Assembly (NCBI GenBank): GCA_021162805.1 | Contig: JAGGXZ010000192.1 | Span: 1 to 34,875 of the forward strand | Source of the DNA: Candidatus Poribacteria bacterium | Lineage (GTDB): Bacteria > Poribacteria > WGA-4E > B28-G17 | Direction: 5' to 3' | Length of the DNA: 34,875 bases | Part shown: in pieces, positions 1 through 7,671 of the stretch | Layout of the letters: every line of letters begins with the position of its first letter | How positions within the stretch are numbered: the stretch's first letter is position 1 | Translations under genes and position numbers: made by a program | Notes under the pieces: generated by a model | What the model was told of the DNA's origin: nothing | Databases searched by the model: none | The model's input: only the letters and a program-made list of their open reading frames with translations

Positions 1-153
1 CCTGGAATCTTGGATTATGCTCATGGATTCATCGGTCGAACTCCATATCCGAAATCCTACGCCTAGGTTCGGCACTATCACGGCGACGATCATGCCCAGC
101 AGAGTCGCCACAAGCAGGACTTCAAGTAGCGTGAAACCTGATTCCCTCTTCAC
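1..153 (-). CDS. GspJ-like minor pseudopilin (partial, runs off the window)
   Basis: Only the first 51 codons are in the window; the gene continues past position 1. It opens with GTG at 153, with a GAGGTGA Shine-Dalgarno six bases upstream; the nearby ATG at 160 is out of frame. The N-terminus is a class III prepilin signal: a short charged leader, then G6|FTLLEV with Glu at mature position 5, then about 20 hydrophobic residues. A prepilin peptidase would cut after G6 and N-methylate F7. As the third consecutive minor pseudopilin after GspH-like and GspI-like genes, the gspH-I-J order suggests GspJ, but with the C-terminal domain missing this rests on position. It starts 11 bases after the preceding stop and is probably co-transcribed. 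Confidence 0.75.
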   Translation of the reverse strand, partial: MKRESGFTLLEVLLVATLLGMIVAVIVPNLGVGFRIWSSTDESMSIIQDSR

Positions 154-164
154 TTCCCATCACC

Positions 165-551
165 TCAATCCCGCCTTGTCAATCTGGTATCGAGCTTTGT
201 ATATACCTCATCTTCATCCCTTTTCCCGTCTCCATTCTCGTCGAACCACACGATCACCGAGATCGTCTTCATCTCCGGATCTCCGTCATCCCAAACCGAG
301 TATCGATATGAGTCGTCAGGAGGAGGAAACGTCCCTGAACCGGTGTAGTTGACGTCGAAATTATTGATGGCCGAAAGCTTAACCTCCTCGATTTTTTTCT
401 TTGCTAATAGGGCAGTTTTGGTTATCCTCTCCGAGGTAATTCTTGCCTCCATCAGGGTGATCATCGCTCTGGATATGGGTATAATGGCCACGCCAATTAT
501 GATGGTGCTGACTAAGACCTCTATGAGCGTAAAACCCCGTCCATCTCTCAT
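165..551 (-). CDS. GspI-like minor pseudopilin
   Basis: A 128-residue prepilin-like protein. The leader ends at G6, followed by FTLIEV with the conserved Glu at mature position 5 and a hydrophobic alpha-helix to about residue 30. The C-terminal part is short and polar, with an acidic stretch near residue 105 (DENGDGKRDEDE) that looks like a loop able to bind Ca2+; calcium sites are known in pseudopilins, but binding here is inference. ATG at 551 overlaps the stop of the upstream gspH-like gene (ATGA), so translation is probably coupled. Size and position fit GspI of a type II secretion or type IV pilus-like machine. GspI and PilV-like minor pilins cannot be separated by eye. Confidence 0.75.
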   Translation of the reverse strand: MRDGRGFTLIEVLVSTIIIGVAIIPISRAMITLMEARITSERITKTALLAKKKIEEVKLSAINNFDVNYTGSGTFPPPDDSYRYSVWDDGDPEMKTISVIVWFDENGDGKRDEDEVYTKLDTRLTRRD

Positions 552-985
552 TCCTCTCTCACCTCTATCCTACCGATGATGGGATCGACGTCCACGACGT
601 AATGGTACTCCCCTTTGATCACATGGATCTCGCCGCCGGAGGTCGTTCCTCCGAGAGGTTGAAAGATGAACTGCGAGTTCCCTGTGATATTGACATCCAC
701 CGGTAGATTTCCCTGCTCGACCTTGGCCCATCCCCCCTCGAACTCCTTCCATATCTCGAATTTCGTAAAGGGGCCTTCCGAAGGCATGAACTCTATCTTA
801 TGATCCCTAGATGTGTTTATAGCCAGCGAGCGGGTATAGATGAGATATGAGGCTATCCTCTTCGCGGTGGAATAGCTCTTCACCTTCCACAGCACATCGG
901 AGCTGAACCTCGGTATGAGCACCGCCATCATTACAGCAGCTATTACCATAACTGCCATCAGCTCTATAAGGGTAAAGCCTTTCAT
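548..985 (-). CDS. GspH-like minor pseudopilin
   Basis: A 145-residue prepilin. Cleavage is expected after G3 (MKG|FTLIEL), with Glu at mature position 5, then a long hydrophobic segment to about residue 28 ending in IPRFSS, a typical prepilin helix exit. The remaining ~110 residues are predicted mainly beta, with alternating polar and hydrophobic stretches and a Gly/Thr-rich turn near residue 112, as in the GspH/FimT family (usual length 140-190). The start ATG overlaps the gspF stop. It would be one of the low-abundance subunits initiating the pseudopilus in the inner membrane. FimT (type IV pilus) is the main alternative name. Confidence 0.75.
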   Translation of the reverse strand: MKGFTLIELMAVMVIAAVMMAVLIPRFSSDVLWKVKSYSTAKRIASYLIYTRSLAINTSRDHKIEFMPSEGPFTKFEIWKEFEGGWAKVEQGNLPVDVNITGNSQFIFQPLGGTTSGGEIHVIKGEYHYVVDVDPIIGRIEVREE

Positions 986-2184
986 CTCGATATTCTCCCC
1001 ATTATGTCGAACATCGGGAGATAGATGGCCATGACGATGAACCCGATAATGGCTGTCAATATCAACGTCAGAGCCGGCACAAGGGTGTTCACCATCCTTT
1101 TAACGGTCACATCCACCTCTCGTTCCAGGAAATCGGAGCTTCTATCCAGCATCTCACCCAGCTCCCCCATCTCCTCTCCAGCGGAGATCATCTGTATGGT
1201 AACGGGCGAAAAGAGGCGGCTTTCGACCAGAATGGGAGTTATTCCCCCGCCCCTTGTTACGCTTCTCTTGAGCCTAGCGATCAGCTCGGCTATGACCGAA
1301 TTTTGGAAGACCTGATCTATAATGTCGAGGCAGTCGCTTATAGGGATTCCACTGTTTATAAGTGCTGCGAAGATCTTAAGAAACCTCGAGGTGATCGTCT
1401 TGCGGTTAAGCGCGCCGAAAAAGGGGATCTTCAACGTGTTTCTATCCAGCCATCTTTTACCTCTCTTCGTTTTGAGAAGCCGCCTGATCAGATAAGCTAA
1501 CCCAGCACCTAAAACGAGCAAAGCCCACCAGTATCTGCCGATCGTTCTGCTTAAGCCTACCAGAATAACGGTTGGCAGCGGCAGCGAAGCTCCGATCTTC
1601 ACGTAAACGGTCGAGAAGCGCGGGATAACAAACAGCGTCAAAAATGCGACAGCGATGAAGGCTATAACGGTAACGGCGATCGGATATACCAGAGCCGATC
1701 GAACCTTACGTCTGAGTTCTGCCTCAGCTTCCAGATATTTGGAGAGCTTCGCCAGCATATCCTTGAGCACCTCTCCTGCCTCTCCCGCCCTGACGATACT
1801 TACATAGAAAGGGGAGAAGACATCGGGATGTTCGTTGAGAGCATCGGCGAACGTCAGCCCTCGTTTCAGATCGTTTTGAACCTCGCGCAGCGTCCTTTTG
1901 AGCTTTGGTGTTTCAACCTGGCGTGTGAGCGTATCGAGCGATCTGACAAGTGGTATGCCGGAATCGAGCATCGCGGCCAGCTCTTCGGTGAAAAGGGCAA
2001 GTTCTGAGACCTTAACCTTCCTTTCAGATCGCCAAAGCGAGAGCTTACCCACCCTCGATATACCCGTCACGAATAACCCCATCCTCCTCAACTTAGCCCT
2101 TGCCTCTGATTCATTCTCGGCCGTTAGCGTTCCGCTTATCCTCTTCCCCGATCTGTCGATTGCATTGTATGAGAAGGTCTGCAT
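982..2184 (-). CDS. gspF: Type II secretion / type IV pilus inner-membrane platform protein (GspF/PilC family)
   Basis: About 400 residues, the normal family length. Two repeated cytoplasmic T2SSF domains (about residues 65-190 and 270-390) contain the hallmark stretches ELALFTEELAAMLDSGIPL and FLKIFAALINSGIPI. Hydrophobic segments lie near 165-190, 215-235 and 370-395. The N-terminus (FSYNAIDRSGKRISGTL) is the usual GspF/PilC opening. I chose ATG at 2184 because GAGGTG lies five bases upstream; a GTG at 2190, overlapping the gspE stop, is possible. GspF couples the ATPase to pseudopilus assembly. It sits directly after gspE, with coding regions touching or overlapping. Confidence 0.9.
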   Translation of the reverse strand: MQTFSYNAIDRSGKRISGTLTAENESEARAKLRRMGLFVTGISRVGKLSLWRSERKVKVSELALFTEELAAMLDSGIPLVRSLDTLTRQVETPKLKRTLREVQNDLKRGLTFADALNEHPDVFSPFYVSIVRAGEAGEVLKDMLAKLSKYLEAEAELRRKVRSALVYPIAVTVIAFIAVAFLTLFVIPRFSTVYVKIGASLPLPTVILVGLSRTIGRYWWALLVLGAGLAYLIRRLLKTKRGKRWLDRNTLKIPFFGALNRKTITSRFLKIFAALINSGIPISDCLDIIDQVFQNSVIAELIARLKRSVTRGGGITPILVESRLFSPVTIQMISAGEEMGELGEMLDRSSDFLEREVDVTVKRMVNTLVPALTLILTAIIGFIVMAIYLPMFDIMGRISR

Positions 2185-2186
2185 TC

Positions 2187-3887
2187 TCACACCTCGGTGT
2201 AGATCACCCTGTTTATCTCTTCAAGCGTGGTTATACCTCTAAGTACCTTGATCGCAGCATCTTGTCGAAGGGTGATCATCCCCGACTCTATTGCCGCCTT
2301 TCTGATATCGTCCGTGGAGGCCTTCTCGACGATCAACTTTCTGATCTCATCGTTCACCACCATCACCTCGAATATTCCGGTTCTACCTTTATATCCCGTG
2401 TGGAAGCAAAATTTACACCCACGTCCTCGATACAACTTTATCTCCCCGACCTCCCCCGGCTCCACGCCGAGTTGAAGGAGTTCATCCTCCGGCGGTTTAT
2501 AGCTCTCTCTGCATTCAGAGCATATAACCCTCACCAATCTCTGTGAGATAACCCCTGTAACGGAAGCGGCGATCAGAAAGGGCTGCACCCCCATATCCGT
2601 CAGCCTCACCACAGCGCTAGGAGCATCGTTCGTGTGTACTGTGCTTAAAACCCTATGCCCCGTGAGGGCCGCCTGAATGGCGATATCGGCCGTCTCAGGA
2701 TCTCTGATCTCGCCGACCATGATCACATCGGGATCTTGGCGGAGGACCGTCCGTAACACGGTGGCAAACCCCAACCCTATGTGCGGATTAACCTGAATCT
2801 GGTTGATTCCCTCGAGCCTGTATTCAACGGGATCCTCGATGGTGATTATGTTCATCGCCTCTTTGTCGAACCGACGCAGAATCGAATATAGGGTCGTGGT
2901 CTTTCCGCTGCCGGTCGGGCCTGTGACAAGTATCATGCCGTGTGGCCTGCCGATGAGCTCCTTGACGATCTTCTCGTCTTTCTCCGAAAGTCCTATCTCC
3001 TCGAGCTCGATCTTAAGCGATTCTTTATCGAGGATTCGCATGACCACCTTTTCGCCGTTTATCGTCAGTATGGTCGAGACACGAATATCCAATTGTCTGC
3101 CATCCCTTTCTATTGAGATATGACCGTCTTGTGGATGACGTCTCTCGGCTATGTCCATGTCGGCCATCACCTTGATACGCGAGATAACAGCCGGCTCGAC
3201 GTATTTCGGGATTATGGTCACATCATGAAGCACGCCATCTATCCGGTATCTGACGCGCATTTCAGGGTATTGAGGATCGAAATGTACGTCGCTTGCCCCC
3301 GCGTTGATCGCACCTGAGATGATCGAATCCACCAGCTCTATGACCGGATCCTCGCCGATCCGAATCAGCGATTCTAGATCTTCCTCCTCTTCCTCACCCG
3401 GCTTGAACTCATGGAACCTCATATCTATGATCGCCTGTTTCGTCGCCTGTTCGATGCTGAAATAATGGTTGATCGCCCTGAGTATCTCCGCCCTAGTGGC
3501 TATAAGCGGTCTTATCCTCAATCCCGTCTGCAGCTTTATCTCTTCCACCGTCTTTAGACTTATCGGAGGGGACATAGCCACATATAGCCAGTTTTTCTCG
3601 ATCTTAACGGGAATACAGGTATATCTACGGGCTATCTCCTCGGGGATGAGTCTCGCCACCTGAGGGTGAATGTTGACTTCCGAAAGGTCAACATAGGGAA
3701 TACCGAGTTGTTTTTCGAGGGCTTTGCCGAGCTGAGCTGAGGTGATATATCCCTGCTTAACTAAGATCTCACCGAGCCTTTCCCCGCTGCGCCTCTGTTC
3801 TTCAAGCGCCTCCTTTAACTCCGCCTCGGTTATCAACCCCTCCTGTAGGAGGATATCCCCCAATCTGGGTCTGGCCTTCCCTGGCAA
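2187..3887 (-). CDS. gspE: Type II secretion / type IV pilus assembly ATPase (GspE/PilB family)
   Basis: A 566-residue secretion ATPase. An N-terminal MshEN-type domain (about 5-150) carries two related motifs, RLGDILLQEGLIT and RLGEILVKQGYIT; in relatives this domain can bind cyclic-di-GMP. Then come the N2 domain (ASDVHFDP..MRVRYRIDG, near 200-220), Walker A GPTGSGKT at 323-330, the Asp box, Walker B with GEIRDPETADIA, the His box STVHTND, and a Cys4 zinc motif (CSEC...CKFC). All catalytic elements are intact. The start is TTG at 3887 with AGGGGGGAT six bases upstream; no in-frame ATG gives a better fit. It leads the E-F-H-I-J operon and powers pseudopilus assembly at the cytoplasmic face. 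Confidence 0.93.
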   Translation of the reverse strand: MPGKARPRLGDILLQEGLITEAELKEALEEQRRSGERLGEILVKQGYITSAQLGKALEKQLGIPYVDLSEVNIHPQVARLIPEEIARRYTCIPVKIEKNWLYVAMSPPISLKTVEEIKLQTGLRIRPLIATRAEILRAINHYFSIEQATKQAIIDMRFHEFKPGEEEEEDLESLIRIGEDPVIELVDSIISGAINAGASDVHFDPQYPEMRVRYRIDGVLHDVTIIPKYVEPAVISRIKVMADMDIAERRHPQDGHISIERDGRQLDIRVSTILTINGEKVVMRILDKESLKIELEEIGLSEKDEKIVKELIGRPHGMILVTGPTGSGKTTTLYSILRRFDKEAMNIITIEDPVEYRLEGINQIQVNPHIGLGFATVLRTVLRQDPDVIMVGEIRDPETADIAIQAALTGHRVLSTVHTNDAPSAVVRLTDMGVQPFLIAASVTGVISQRLVRVICSECRESYKPPEDELLQLGVEPGEVGEIKLYRGRGCKFCFHTGYKGRTGIFEVMVVNDEIRKLIVEKASTDDIRKAAIESGMITLRQDAAIKVLRGITTLEEINRVIYTEV

Positions 3888-3960
3888 ATCGATCCCCCCT
3901 TCGCTTCATAATCGGCCAAATTCTATCTCAAAGTTAACATCGCTGGTAAACCGGATGAAA

Positions 3961-3998
3961 AGATGAAAAGGCCATGCGCGGTAAATCCGCACATAGCC
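3961..3998 (-). terminator. Rho-independent terminator after the major pseudopilin gene
   Basis: Read on the minus strand, GGCTATGTGCGG - ATTTA - CCGCGCATGGCC forms a 12-bp stem (two G-U pairs) with a 5-nt loop at 3970-3998, followed at once by TTTTCATCTTTT. It lies 38 bases past the pseudopilin stop and before gspE, so it should end the regulator-pseudopilin transcript and separate it from the lower-abundance assembly genes. Confidence 0.8.
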
Positions 3999-4035
3999 AA
4001 AAGGGTGAGGGAGACACCGAAAGTTCCCGAACAAC

Positions 4036-4362
4036 TTACTGATGGTTGTGAGGGACAACCCTGTGGGTCTTTGGATCGAGCTCATAAGGATCACCAAACG
4101 GGCAGGTGGGAGGCCCGTCGGGGAAATACTCCTTGTTATTCAGGAAATCGCTCAGATTATCGGGCCATGTGCCGTTTTTCGTGTAATATAGCTCCAGTTG
4201 TGTATTGATATTGGCGATGTTCGCCTTACATGCCGAGATCTTGGCTTCCTTGGCGCTGGATGAGAAACGTGGTATGGCTATAGCAGCTAACACCGCTAAA
4301 ATAACCACCACAAGCAGAAGCTCGATCAGTGTGAAACCCTTATGGTTTCCCCTGATGATCAT
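4036..4362 (-). CDS. Major pseudopilin / type IV pilin-like protein (GspG/ComGC type)
   Basis: A 108-residue prepilin. The leader MIIRGNHKG is cut after G9, exposing FTLIELLLVVVILAVLAAIAIPRF with Glu at mature position 5, a textbook major pilin helix. The soluble part is short and contains two cysteines (CKAN and CPFG) and an ELDP..H tail resembling the GspG C-terminal region (TCPFGDPYELDP). AAGGAGGT lies seven bases before the ATG. It follows the CheY-like gene after 30 bases and is closed by a terminator, so it can be made in excess over the E-F-H-I-J gene products. A GspG-like role is most likely; a type IV pilin is the alternative. Confidence 0.85.
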   Translation of the reverse strand: MIIRGNHKGFTLIELLLVVVILAVLAAIAIPRFSSSAKEAKISACKANIANINTQLELYYTKNGTWPDNLSDFLNNKEYFPDGPPTCPFGDPYELDPKTHRVVPHNHQ

Positions 4363-4392
4363 GGCTTTTACCTCCTTAGTCTTAACATGGGA

Positions 4393-4779
4393 TTAGGCCG
4401 CTGCCTTTTTAGCAGCGAGATGCCTTTTTATCTTGTTGAAGAGGATCGTCGTGCTGAAGGGCTTAACGATATAATCATCAGCCCCTGCCCGATGAGCCCT
4501 CATGACGGAGTCCGTGTCATCCCTCGCCGTAAGAAATAACACCGGTATATCGCTGGTCTCCGGATCACGCTTCAGATTCGCACACACCTCATACCCGTTC
4601 ATGTTCGGAAGCATGATATCCAGAAGTATCAGGTCCGGCTTCTCCTCTCTTGCTTTGGCCAATCCCTCGACGCCATCCCTGGCATCGACGACATCGAAGT
4701 TCTTCAGATTCAGAAGGAACTTGACCGTCTCAATCACTTCGGGCTCATCGTCTATCAAAAGTATCTTTTTCCTCGCCAT
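4393..4779 (-). CDS. CheY-like single-domain response regulator
   Basis: A 128-residue receiver domain with no output domain. The phosphorylation site and switch residues are present: D10/D11 (LLIDDEPEV), phospho-acceptor D54 (LILLDIMLP), T84 (FLTARDD) and K106 (VKPF). The tail is Lys/Ala rich (HLAAKKAAA). ATG at 4779 has GAGGTGA five bases upstream and is preferred over an in-frame GTG at 4788. It is co-oriented with the pseudopilin gene 30 bases downstream. The partner is inferred to be pilus or secretion control; the cognate kinase is unknown. A soluble kinase lies at 13228, but no link to it is visible in the sequence. Confidence 0.88.
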   Translation of the reverse strand: MARKKILLIDDEPEVIETVKFLLNLKNFDVVDARDGVEGLAKAREEKPDLILLDIMLPNMNGYEVCANLKRDPETSDIPVLFLTARDDTDSVMRAHRAGADDYIVKPFSTTILFNKIKRHLAAKKAAA

Positions 4780-4850
4780 CTCCCTCACCTCTTATTATCG
4801 GGATTTTCTCCTCTAAATTCAAGTGCAAATATCATGCAAAGTTTGGCATA

Positions 4851-4882
4851 CCGAAAACCCCCGTAAAATAAGGCTTTTTCGG
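4851..4882. repeat. Inverted repeat in the regulator leader
   Basis: CCGAAAA (4851-4857) and TTTTCGG (4876-4882) are perfect 7-bp inverted arms with an 18-nt loop. They fall about 75 bases upstream of the CheY-like start on the minus strand. No convincing minus-strand promoter could be picked out nearby. It may be an mRNA hairpin or chance. Confidence 0.3.
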
Positions 4883-4956
4883 ACTCGCCTCTCGACCCTC
4901 CCGGAACGAAATGTTCAACTTCGTAAACATCCTCCGTTTTTGAGGTTGGGAACCCA

Positions 4957-4978
4957 GGTGTGAAGTCACTTTCACGCC
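4957..4978. repeat. Inverted repeat (possible regulator site or hairpin)
   Basis: GGTGTGAA - gtcact - TTCACGCC gives eight pairs with one G-T, centred in the 300-base divergent spacer between the CheY-like gene and dnaX. The TGTGA half-site resembles Crp/Fnr-family sites, but the spacing is eight bases rather than six, so it is not a standard Crp site. Confidence 0.3.
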
Positions 4979-4990
4979 CTATGTGAGGAT

Positions 4991-5027
4991 GTTAATCCAG
5001 ATTAACGAATTGTTAACCCGGATCATC
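4991..5027 (+). promoter_or_regulatory. Tandem operator-like repeat upstream of dnaX
   Basis: GTTAATCCAGATTAAC (4991-5006) is a palindrome with perfect 7-bp arms. A second related copy, GTTAACCCGGATCATC, begins 21 bases later (5012-5027); the first 14 positions differ at three. The 21-bp offset is two helical turns, so two regulators would bind the same DNA face. The second copy ends one base before the proposed -35 box of the dnaX promoter, a layout expected for a regulator-binding site. The binding protein is unknown. Confidence 0.45.
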
Positions 5028-5028
5028 G

Positions 5029-5057
5029 TTGCCTAATCGTGAGAAGGATGGTATAAT
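5029..5057 (+). promoter_or_regulatory. Predicted sigma70-type promoter for dnaX-ybaB-recR
   Basis: TTGCCT (5029-5034), 17 bases, then a perfect TATAAT (5052-5057). Transcription would begin near 5064, leaving a leader of about 20 bases. Confidence 0.55.
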
Positions 5058-5080
5058 TGCTATAACTTTCTTCCGCGGCG

Positions 5081-6715
5081 GTGATGAGATTGCACGTGGT
5101 TCTATCGCGCAAATGGCGTCCACAGAAGTTCAGTGAGGTCGTCGGCCAGGATCACGTGATAACCACCTTACAGAACTCCCTTGCCGCAGGCAGGGTGGCC
5201 CATGCCTATCTGTTTAGCGGCCCTAGGGGAACGGGAAAGACCACGGTCGCTCGAATCTTGGCCAAAGCCGTCAACTGCCTCAACCTCCAAAACCCTCAAT
5301 CGAAACCGGAGCCGTGTAACGAGTGCATCAACTGCAGGAACATCACCTCCGGCAGGACGTTCGACGTGATAGAGATGGACGCCGCCTCCAGCCGAGGCAT
5401 AGATCAGATCAGAGATCTGAGGGAGAACGTCAAACTCTCACCAAGCGGATGCAAATATAAGGTCTATATCATAGATGAGGTACATATGCTCACACCTGAG
5501 GCCTTCAACGCCTTATTGAAAACCCTCGAGGAACCCCCTCAGCACGTGATATTCATCCTGGCCACCACCGAGAAACACAAGGTGTTGGAGACGATCACAT
5601 CCAGGTGTCTTCAGTTCAACTTCAGGAGGCTCTCCTACGATGAGATAGCCGGCAGGCTCAAATTCCTAGCCCGCTCAGAAGGGTTCGATGTCGATGACGA
5701 GGCGCTGGAGATCATAGCCCGTAACGCCGACGGATGCCTGCGCGATGCCGAGAACATGCTCGAACAGATGGTCGCATCGGCTCAGGGAAGGATCACAGCG
5801 GAGTACGCGTCGATCATGCTGGGCCTAGGCCCTGCACACCTGATGGATGAACTTTCAAGATGTATGCTCAAACAAGACCTCCCCGGCGCTATCTCAGCCC
5901 TCGACGGACTAACCGAAAGCGGGGCCGATCTGACCCAGTGCCTCAAAAACCTCATAGGCTTCTTCCACGACCTGATGCTGCTGAAGATCAATCCCGATCT
6001 AAGAAAACTCATCGACGCATCCGGCTCCAGGGTGAACGAAATGCTATCCATGATCTCCGACGTCTCACTGGACAGATTGAGACGAATCGTAAAGGTGCTG
6101 ATGAGGACGGAGAGGGATATCAAGGAACTGGGATATGAGCGGTTTAACCTGGAGACCGCTCTGGTGGAGATCTGCCAGCTCCGCGACGGGGTGCCGATAG
6201 AGGAGGCCCTGGAAAGGCTGGAGGAGATTGAGGCTAAGATAGAGACGATGCCGACGGAGATAAAAACGCCCGTGATCCCCTCTCCCAAACCCTCACCGGT
6301 TCAGGAGATAAGCGTTGAGCGGAAGGAGGGGGAACCGGTGAGCGAGGATGAGCTGAAAAAGATCTGGGAGAAGCTCTTGGCGGAAGCCAAGGAGAACAGC
6401 ATGGCGCTCTACTCCTTCATGAGGGAGGGGGGACCGGTCTCGCTGCAGGGCAACAGACTGACCATCTCCGTCGCCAACTCGGTCGGTAAGGAGTACGTGG
6501 AGAAGGATGAAAGCAGGGAGTTCATACTCAGGACCCTTAAGGACCTCCTCGGCAAGGAGATACAGATAGAGGTGGTCGTTCAGGAGCCACCTGGCCAGGA
6601 GGAGAGGAAACCTTCCACCTCACAGTTCACCCTCTATCATAAGGCGATGAGGGACGATGGGGTGAGGATGGTCCTGGAGGCGTTTTCAGGTGAGATAGTT
6701 GAGATAGGAGATTAG
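5081..6715 (+). CDS. dnaX: DNA polymerase III subunits gamma/tau
   Basis: 544 residues; the clamp-loader ATPase of the replicative polymerase. It has the DnaX opening [18 protein letters not shown], Walker A GPRGTGKT (about 47-54), the zinc module C66, C79, C82, C85, Walker B DEVHML (132-137), sensor motifs ([16 protein letters not shown]) and the DNA-pol3 gamma helical domain to about residue 360. A charged, Pro-rich linker (about 390-430) precedes a tau-like C-terminal domain. Several starts are possible: GTG 5081, ATG 5084, TTG 5090 and GTG 5096; none has a strong Shine-Dalgarno at ideal distance, so the first few residues are uncertain. It heads the conserved dnaX-ybaB-recR operon. No programmed frameshift slippery site was identified. 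Confidence 0.95.
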   Translation: MMRLHVVLSRKWRPQKFSEVVGQDHVITTLQNSLAAGRVAHAYLFSGPRGTGKTTVARILAKAVNCLNLQNPQSKPEPCNECINCRNITSGRTFDVIEMDAASSRGIDQIRDLRENVKLSPSGCKYKVYIIDEVHMLTPEAFNALLKTLEEPPQHVIFILATTEKHKVLETITSRCLQFNFRRLSYDEIAGRLKFLARSEGFDVDDEALEIIARNADGCLRDAENMLEQMVASAQGRITAEYASIMLGLGPAHLMDELSRCMLKQDLPGAISALDGLTESGADLTQCLKNLIGFFHDLMLLKINPDLRKLIDASGSRVNEMLSMISDVSLDRLRRIVKVLMRTERDIKELGYERFNLETALVEICQLRDGVPIEEALERLEEIEAKIETMPTEIKTPVIPSPKPSPVQEISVERKEGEPVSEDELKKIWEKLLAEAKENSMALYSFMREGGPVSLQGNRLTISVANSVGKEYVEKDESREFILRTLKDLLGKEIQIEVVVQEPPGQEERKPSTSQFTLYHKAMRDDGVRMVLEAFSGEIVEIGD

Positions 6716-6729
6716 AGGGAGGTAACCGA

Positions 6730-7044
6730 ATGGCAAAAGGTATGGGAAGCATAATCAAACAGGCTCAGAAGCTGCAGAAGAGGATGATGGAACTCCAGGA
6801 GGAACTGGCCAATAAGACGGTAGAGGCAACCGTAGGGGGAGGGATGGTCACCGTCGTGGCAAACGGTCAGAGAGAGATCCTCTCCATAAAGATCTCCCCT
6901 GAGGTGGTTGATCCCGAGGATGTGGAGATGCTGGAGGACCTCATCCTCGCAGCGGTCAATGAGGCCTCTCGAAAGGCTCAAGAGCTTATGGTCCAGGAGA
7001 TGGAGAAGCTAACGGGAGGGATCAGAATTCCCGGCCTGATCTGA
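6730..7044 (+). CDS. YbaB/EbfC family nucleoid-associated protein
   Basis: 104 residues, usual family length. It begins with [32 protein letters not shown], the amphipathic helix and dimer segment of YbaB, followed by [37 protein letters not shown], which is strongly family-specific. The dimer binds DNA as a tweezer-like clamp. GGGAGGT lies just upstream of the ATG, 14 bases after dnaX. The dnaX-ybaB-recR order is conserved across bacteria and supports the call. Confidence 0.93.
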   Translation: MAKGMGSIIKQAQKLQKRMMELQEELANKTVEATVGGGMVTVVANGQREILSIKISPEVVDPEDVEMLEDLILAAVNEASRKAQELMVQEMEKLTGGIRIPGLI

Positions 7045-7045
7045 A

Positions 7046-7654
7046 ATGCCATACTATCCCAAACCGCTCGAAAGACTTATCAATGAACTGAGAAGGTTGC
7101 CCGGAGTGGGCATAAAGACGGCCCAGAGACTGGCGTTTCACATGATGAAGATGTCTCCGGAGGAGATCTCCGCTCTGGCCAAGGCGATAGCCGATCTGCA
7201 TTCCTCTCTCACCTATTGCTCGATCTGCGGCAACATCACCGAAATCGGAAGGGATCCATGTGATATCTGCTCCGATCCCACCCGGGATCACTCCCTCATC
7301 TGCGTGGTAGAGGAACCCGACGACCTACTCGCCCTGGAGAGGACGGGTAGATATAAAGGCGTATACCATGTCCTCATGGGGGCCCTTTCACCGCTCGAGG
7401 GGATCACCCCCGACGACCTGAGGATAAAGGAGCTTTTCGAGAGGGTTAACAACGAGGATATCAGGGAGGTGATAATCGCAACCAATCACACAACTGAAGG
7501 GCAGGCGACCGCCATATATCTGGCCAATCAGCTTGGGAAATTGAACATCAAGGTCACCCGAATCGCCTATGGCATCCCCGTAGGTGGCGATCTGGAGTAT
7601 ATCGACGAGGTAACTCTGGCCAAGGCGCTGGAGGGAAGAAGGGAGATGATTTAA
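7046..7654 (+). CDS. recR: Recombination mediator protein RecR
   Basis: 202 residues. An N-terminal helix-hairpin-helix (LRRLPGVGIKTAQRLAFHMM), a Cys4 zinc finger (C58, C61, C72, C75), a Toprim domain (ICVVEEPDDLLALERTGRYKGVYHVLMG) and the C-terminal Walker-B-like segment (TRIAYGIPVGGDLEYIDEVTLAKALEGRR) are all present and in order. RecR works with RecO/RecF to load RecA on gapped DNA. It starts one base after the ybaB stop. The downstream transporter gene begins only 17 bases after its stop, so read-through is likely. Confidence 0.96.
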   Translation: MPYYPKPLERLINELRRLPGVGIKTAQRLAFHMMKMSPEEISALAKAIADLHSSLTYCSICGNITEIGRDPCDICSDPTRDHSLICVVEEPDDLLALERTGRYKGVYHVLMGALSPLEGITPDDLRIKELFERVNNEDIREVIIATNHTTEGQATAIYLANQLGKLNIKVTRIAYGIPVGGDLEYIDEVTLAKALEGRREMI

Positions 7655-7671
7655 AAATTAAGGAGGGCGAA

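Noticed and set aside
3906-4097. Open minus-strand frame across the terminator before gspE.
   Set aside because: It overlaps the pseudopilin gene in another frame, contains the terminator stem and has no ribosome site.
4801-4880. Possible sigma-54 promoter for the CheY-like gene.
   Set aside because: No GG-N10-GC pair with the right spacing was found on the minus strand.
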